Made by a program: the position numbers and the translations under genes
Notes under the pieces: generated by a model
Database searches by the model: none
What the model was told of the DNA's origin: nothing
Seen by the model: the letters and a program-made list of their open reading frames with translations, nothing else
DNA from: Paraescarpia echinospica
Lineage: Eukaryota > Annelida > Polychaeta > Sabellida > Siboglinidae
Assembly (NCBI GenBank): GCA_020002185.1
Contig: CM034535.1
Span: 70,240,228-70,304,227 of the forward strand
DNA length: 64,000 nt
Direction of reading: 5' to 3'
Part shown: piece by piece, positions 59,851 to 64,000 of the stretch
How positions within the stretch are numbered: the first letter of the stretch is position 1
Layout of the letters: each line of letters begins with the position of its first letter

Positions 59851-59995
59851 GGCGTTATCAGAGCAAAGGTCCCTAAATAAGGCAATGTTCTCATTTGGTC
59901 GCGCGAGATGTATACAAGTTGTGTTTGTTTGTTCATAGTTAGAAGCATACGGTTTGTTGGACATGACCCGCTTTGGCAATTGCCCCCCTTTCTGT

Positions 59996-60016
59996 CTGTC
60001 TCTCTCTCCCTCTCTC

Positions 60017-60089
<73 letters not shown>

Positions 60090-60117
60090 GTCGTCTGTCT
60101 GTCTCTCTCTCTCTCTC

Positions 60118-60196
<79 letters not shown>
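59996..60196. repeat. (TC)n microsatellite
   Basis: Two long TC runs around a TGTCTGTC core. The Leu/Ser and Arg/Glu ORFs are artefacts. Confidence 0.97.
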
Positions 60197-60198
<2 letters not shown>

Positions 60199-62336
60199 CA
60201 GTCCAGATGGTAATCCCCTATACTTGGAAAATGAAGACAATTACAGCGCAACTTTCACACAGACGGTTGCGTTGTTGGGAAGGCATCGGATAATAACATT
60301 AAGCCGAGTGATTTTGCATCAGCAGGACCCTGCGTATTGCAATATACATAGTCGACATCAACAAAGAAGAGAACGAGCTCTGTCACGCAAACAACAGGGC
60401 TTGCGGCATTGACTGTTATAAGCAGAGGACGGTAGCTTCCATCTTTACTAGACAAACGTTTCACTGTATGCCTGTGTAACAATCTATCTTACATCTGGAT
60501 ATATTCCATTCTGTCGTCGTGCAAAGGAGTATGATGATTAGCCGTTCTCTTATTGGTCAGCATGGTGACGAGGGGGTATACAGGGTGGGATTTAGGCTAC
60601 ACGTACCTCGTGAATTGAGCCGTGTGTTTTACTGTCAGGGCGACTGATCTCACTTAATCAGTGAGTGTAAATGTGTGTGGAGTTATTTCAACTGGTAACA
60701 AGTTTATGTTTGCAACATATTTGTTGTCACACATAGGTGACAATTTAAAACTAAATTTAAATATGCATTTCTTCTTATATCTGGAATTTATTTAATAGAG
60801 GAATTATCCAAGATGGGGTGAATATATATACTAGGCTACCACTCTTACAATGTCATACAAAGCGAGGAAAGTTACTCAATGGAGAAATAAACTGCTACAA
60901 TGGTCGTAGCTTGCAGACATCATCTCGCTGTCCTTGGAGTCCCTCGTGAACTGTCAGTGAACTGACGAGCACCCGTTGGCGTGTCCCGTTATGTACTGAA
61001 TACTTCATTGCATTCGTGGCGTGTAACCCGTTCAAGGCAGCGCTGTTGACTGTTAATTAAAGTCTAAAGTCTATTGCTGCGGTTGTGAGCGCCTTTGAGC
61101 GCGCTGAAATATAGAGGCGAATTAATTGCCCATGCCCCCCGAAGCACCACGAACAAACACATGAAGCAACAGTGCCATTTACCTGTGACACTATTAGCCG
61201 TGTTGTTAAGAACTGTAGGTGGACACGTGGACCTTTACCAGTACACAAATGAAGCACCTCTTACATCCACTTGAAAGATTCCATCATAATATCAGGTCTG
61301 TGGGCTGGGCTGTGCGATGGGTGCGTACAAACTCTTCGCTGAGGCTAAAGAGTTCCGCTTGGGGGGAATATTTCCGCTTGGAGGCAATTGTGCTTGCTTG
61401 ATTTGTAAGTATGGTGACAAGACATATGTTAACGATGTGGAATACTACCCTCGTCTAGCTGGACATTCTCCAACACTACCCACTCGTGCTAGAACTCGAG
61501 GGTCCGACTCATATGTGTTGAATTTAGCTTTAGAAATGTACAATCCCATGCCGAAAAATGCACCCCCCTAAATTCACTCACGCCATACGCGCCTGTAAAA
61601 GTCACGTGAAGCCACATATCTGATGGATGCATCTCCTGGTCGCTGTATTGTCGCTTGTCTGTCGATGCCATCATTATGTCTACTTCCTCTCCTCCCTCCT
61701 TTCGTTTTGTCATATCTCAATGATTACGGTTTCCTATTTCCATCTCATAGCGTAAGTCTCCATTATCTGATTCGGCTCGTTCGCCGCCGTCCATCGTATA
61801 ACCTCGTTTCTCGATCGGCCTGTTTTCGTGCTCGTTGCCTGAATATATCCCCGTGTGTATCTCTGTTTTATAACAAAGATCTCGAGCTTTATGGTAAATT
61901 CAGACCGTTGCGATTCATAACGGCGTAAGTTATATTTGGCCTAATATGTAAATACTAAGGTATTTGGATATATGCAGATCTGTCGTAAAGTTAGTTGCGT
62001 GAGCAGGCCTATAAATGTAAACAGGTGAGAGAATAATTTGAAACAGCTAGGCGTTGGTTCGACTAACAAAACTAATTTCTCCTCCTGGAACTACGTTTTA
62101 ATACTATTCATTGAGCGCAATGGCGGATGTGCATCGTTGTGATGTGCCCCTATCTCGGTGACCGTATGTAGAACCGGGTTACTATGCGTCTCGCCAGTCG
62201 CAGATCATCAATCAAATGCTGCCTAAAATCTCAAACCCAATGCATATTGAGTGAATGAGAGAATTCATGGATGTAGGGGTATTACTGGGTGACGTGGATT
62301 GATTTAAAGTCATTCTGTGGGTAGACATTTCGTGGG
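60197..62336. other. Unannotated sequence
   Basis: No gene or element recognised; ORFs up to 101 codons lack motifs. Confidence 0.4.
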
Positions 62337-62472
<136 letters not shown>

Positions 62473-63018
62473 TTAAAATATCACGTACAGAATGTAACCA
62501 TACGTAATTAGTGACCAAACAAACGTAAAGAAGTACCACTTATAACGGCAGAAAATAATTATCTTGTGAACAAATGTCAATGTCTGTGTTCCTTAAGTTC
62601 GACGATCGCATTTCACAATTCGTTGATGTGTCTTAACATCCATCCAGAAACACATGTTAACTTGTCGTACAAGAAACCGGTTGGGATCTTGTCGCCGGTG
62701 ACTTACTTACAGAGCCGCGTCCCGCCAGACGCTGATTGAAGACACCACACGATGTGCCAACCTGATTTACTCTGCTGAGTCATCCCGCAACGAGGATTAC
62801 AGACACTGCCCCCGCATCCCGACTTCATCCCTCACGTGGAAACTGACTTTTTCCATTTCCTCATTCCAATTAATTCGCCTTCACCCGTCTACGTTGTGTT
62901 CACACCTCGCCGTAGATCAAACACACGTTTATTCATTGTCCGCCATCGCTTCCCACCGCGAACTCAATCACATATTTCACACACTTTCTGTCCGTCTCGT
63001 ATCAACACTCATCCCTGT
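62473..63018. other. Unannotated sequence
   Basis: Nothing recognised. Confidence 0.35.
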
Positions 63019-63280
63019 GCCAATCACTCACTACCTCCCTATACCAATCACTCACTACCTCCCTATGCCAATCACTCACTATCTCTCTTTGGCAATCACT
63101 CACTATCTCCCTATGCCAATCACCACCATTTCCCTATGCCAGTCACTCATTACCTCCTTATGCCAATCACTCATCACCGCTCTATGCCAATCACCACCAC
63201 CTCCCTATGCCAATCACTTACTACCTCCCTATGCCAATCATTCACCACCGCTCTATGCCAATCACTCACCACCACACACC
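63019..63280. repeat. 24-bp minisatellite, about 11 copies
   Basis: Units with GCCAATCACTCACTACCTCC start at 63019, 63043, 63067, 63091, 63115, 63138, 63162, 63186, 63209, 63233 and 63257. Two units are 23 bp, so no single frame runs through. The 166-codon ORF over it (62836-63336) is therefore not credible. Confidence 0.9.
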
Positions 63281-63287
63281 CCCATCT

Positions 63288-63410
63288 TGCAAGGCTCGAT
63301 ACCTTAGTGTTTCGAATATCGGACAACCAATCTTGAGCTCCCGTGTTCGAATCCCTTGCCACCGCTTCGGTGGTAGGACAATTTCGTTTACTATGTGAAC
63401 GAATAGTCGT
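63288..63410 (+). mobile_element. tRNA-derived SINE
   Basis: GGCTCGATACCTTAGTGTTT (A-box region) and the intact B box GTGTTCGAATCCC at 63343-63355 have tRNA spacing. A body with CCACCGCTTCGGTGG follows. It directly abuts the 24-bp minisatellite. Confidence 0.6.
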
Positions 63411-63951
63411 TGCGCAGTATTTGCAACATGTTAATGTTTCTAACAGAAGTCGAGGTGGTGTTCGAATGAACATGTCTGCTAGGGAGTGGGTGAAGTATAA
63501 TGCGCTTTGAGCAATCTTAAGGACTGGGTACCGCGCTGTATAAGAGCTTACCTTTATTCTCCTCTTCCGTGTGTTTCCGTCACACCTCGTTTCCTGGAGC
63601 AGTCCATCGATTCCCGCCCTCTTCCCTAGTGTTTTATACAGCAAATAATGAGCACAACGTCCCTTCCGTCGCCTTACCCCGAGAGAAGGAACCCTCTATA
63701 TACTCGACAACAAAAGATAACAATAAATTTGATGCCGGCGTCTTCGTGGCTTGTTTCAGGCATAGCAAAATTACCCTTCAATACACAATAGGAATTAATC
63801 ACTGCAGACGATACACTTAATTAAACAGCTCGGAACCATGCACCGACACAGAATCACGACAGGGAGTGTCAACGGCTATAAACAAGAGTATTGTCCATAC
63901 ACAGTTGGTGGGATTCAGATATAAAAACTCTCGCAGCGATATATCGGCACT
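63411..63951. other. Unannotated sequence
   Basis: No gene recognised. Confidence 0.35.
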
Positions 63952-64000
63952 TGTTCGTTCGTTCGTTCGTGTGTGTATGTGTGCGTGCGTGCGTGTGGTG
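63952..64000. repeat. GTTC and GTGC simple repeats at the window edge
   Basis: (GTTC)n followed by GTGTGC units; continues beyond the window. Confidence 0.85.

Noticed and set aside
62836..63336. 166-codon ORF with an eight-residue repeat
   Set aside because: It runs over a 24-bp minisatellite whose 23-bp variants break the period; the other frames are also open.

Overview
The window looks like intergenic and intronic DNA of a eukaryote, most likely a lophotrochozoan invertebrate and probably a mollusc. The evidence is a split gene exon with a consensus splice donor, long (CA)n, (TC)n, (GACA)n, (TATG)n and (CAGG)n microsatellites, RTE-like and Rex1/CR1-like LINEs, hAT MITEs, tRNA-derived SINEs, and two copies of a cysteine-rich orphan protein family that I know as multi-copy in molluscs and cnidarians. 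There is no bacterial gene organisation. The first 544 bases are an assembly gap.

The only host-gene exon I can name is at 21641-21903 (+). It is the first coding exon of cGMP-dependent protein kinase I (PRKG1, the foraging orthologue), with an N-terminal leucine zipper, the autoinhibitory AQGISAEP segment and a CAG|GTAGGT donor. A CpG-rich stretch precedes it. No cyclic-nucleotide-binding or kinase exon was recognised downstream, so much of 21.9-64 kb may be a very long first intron. That is inference.

Layout. 0.5-6.4 kb: simple repeats, a relic psq-type helix-turn-helix and a 31-bp minisatellite. 6.8-8.3 kb: a 1.48-kb near-perfect palindrome with tRNA-like sequences in both arms. 8.5-15.8 kb: a retroelement cluster with two damaged RTE-like LINEs on the + strand sharing the same 3' flank, a Rex1/CR1-like LINE on the - strand between them, and a 766-bp hAT MITE. 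16-17.5 kb: a 5'-truncated LINE (-) and a repeat with a 31-bp minisatellite core. 18.9-19.35 kb: an interspersed repeat with a GACA array. 21.1-21.9 kb: the PRKG1 exon. 22-32 kb: mostly featureless, with one hAT MITE. 32.7-35.6 kb: a decayed copy (-) of the orphan family framed by inverted arms of a degenerate satellite-like repeat of about 200 bp. 35.6-35.9 kb: an inverted second copy of the 17.2-kb repeat. 36.5-41.6 kb: a second orphan-family pseudogene (+) split by about 60 copies of a 53-bp tandem repeat. 41.6-49 kb: a palindrome cluster, a 230-bp inverted dispersed repeat, a LINE tail fragment and a 47-bp minisatellite. 49.5-51.8 kb: an internally deleted RTE-like LINE (-). 52-64 kb: SINEs, LINE scraps, a second palindrome and simple repeats.

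Apart from PRKG1, every coding-like stretch is a mobile-element relic with frameshifts, stops or internal deletions. All calls were made by eye. Family names rest on recognised motifs, not on database searches.
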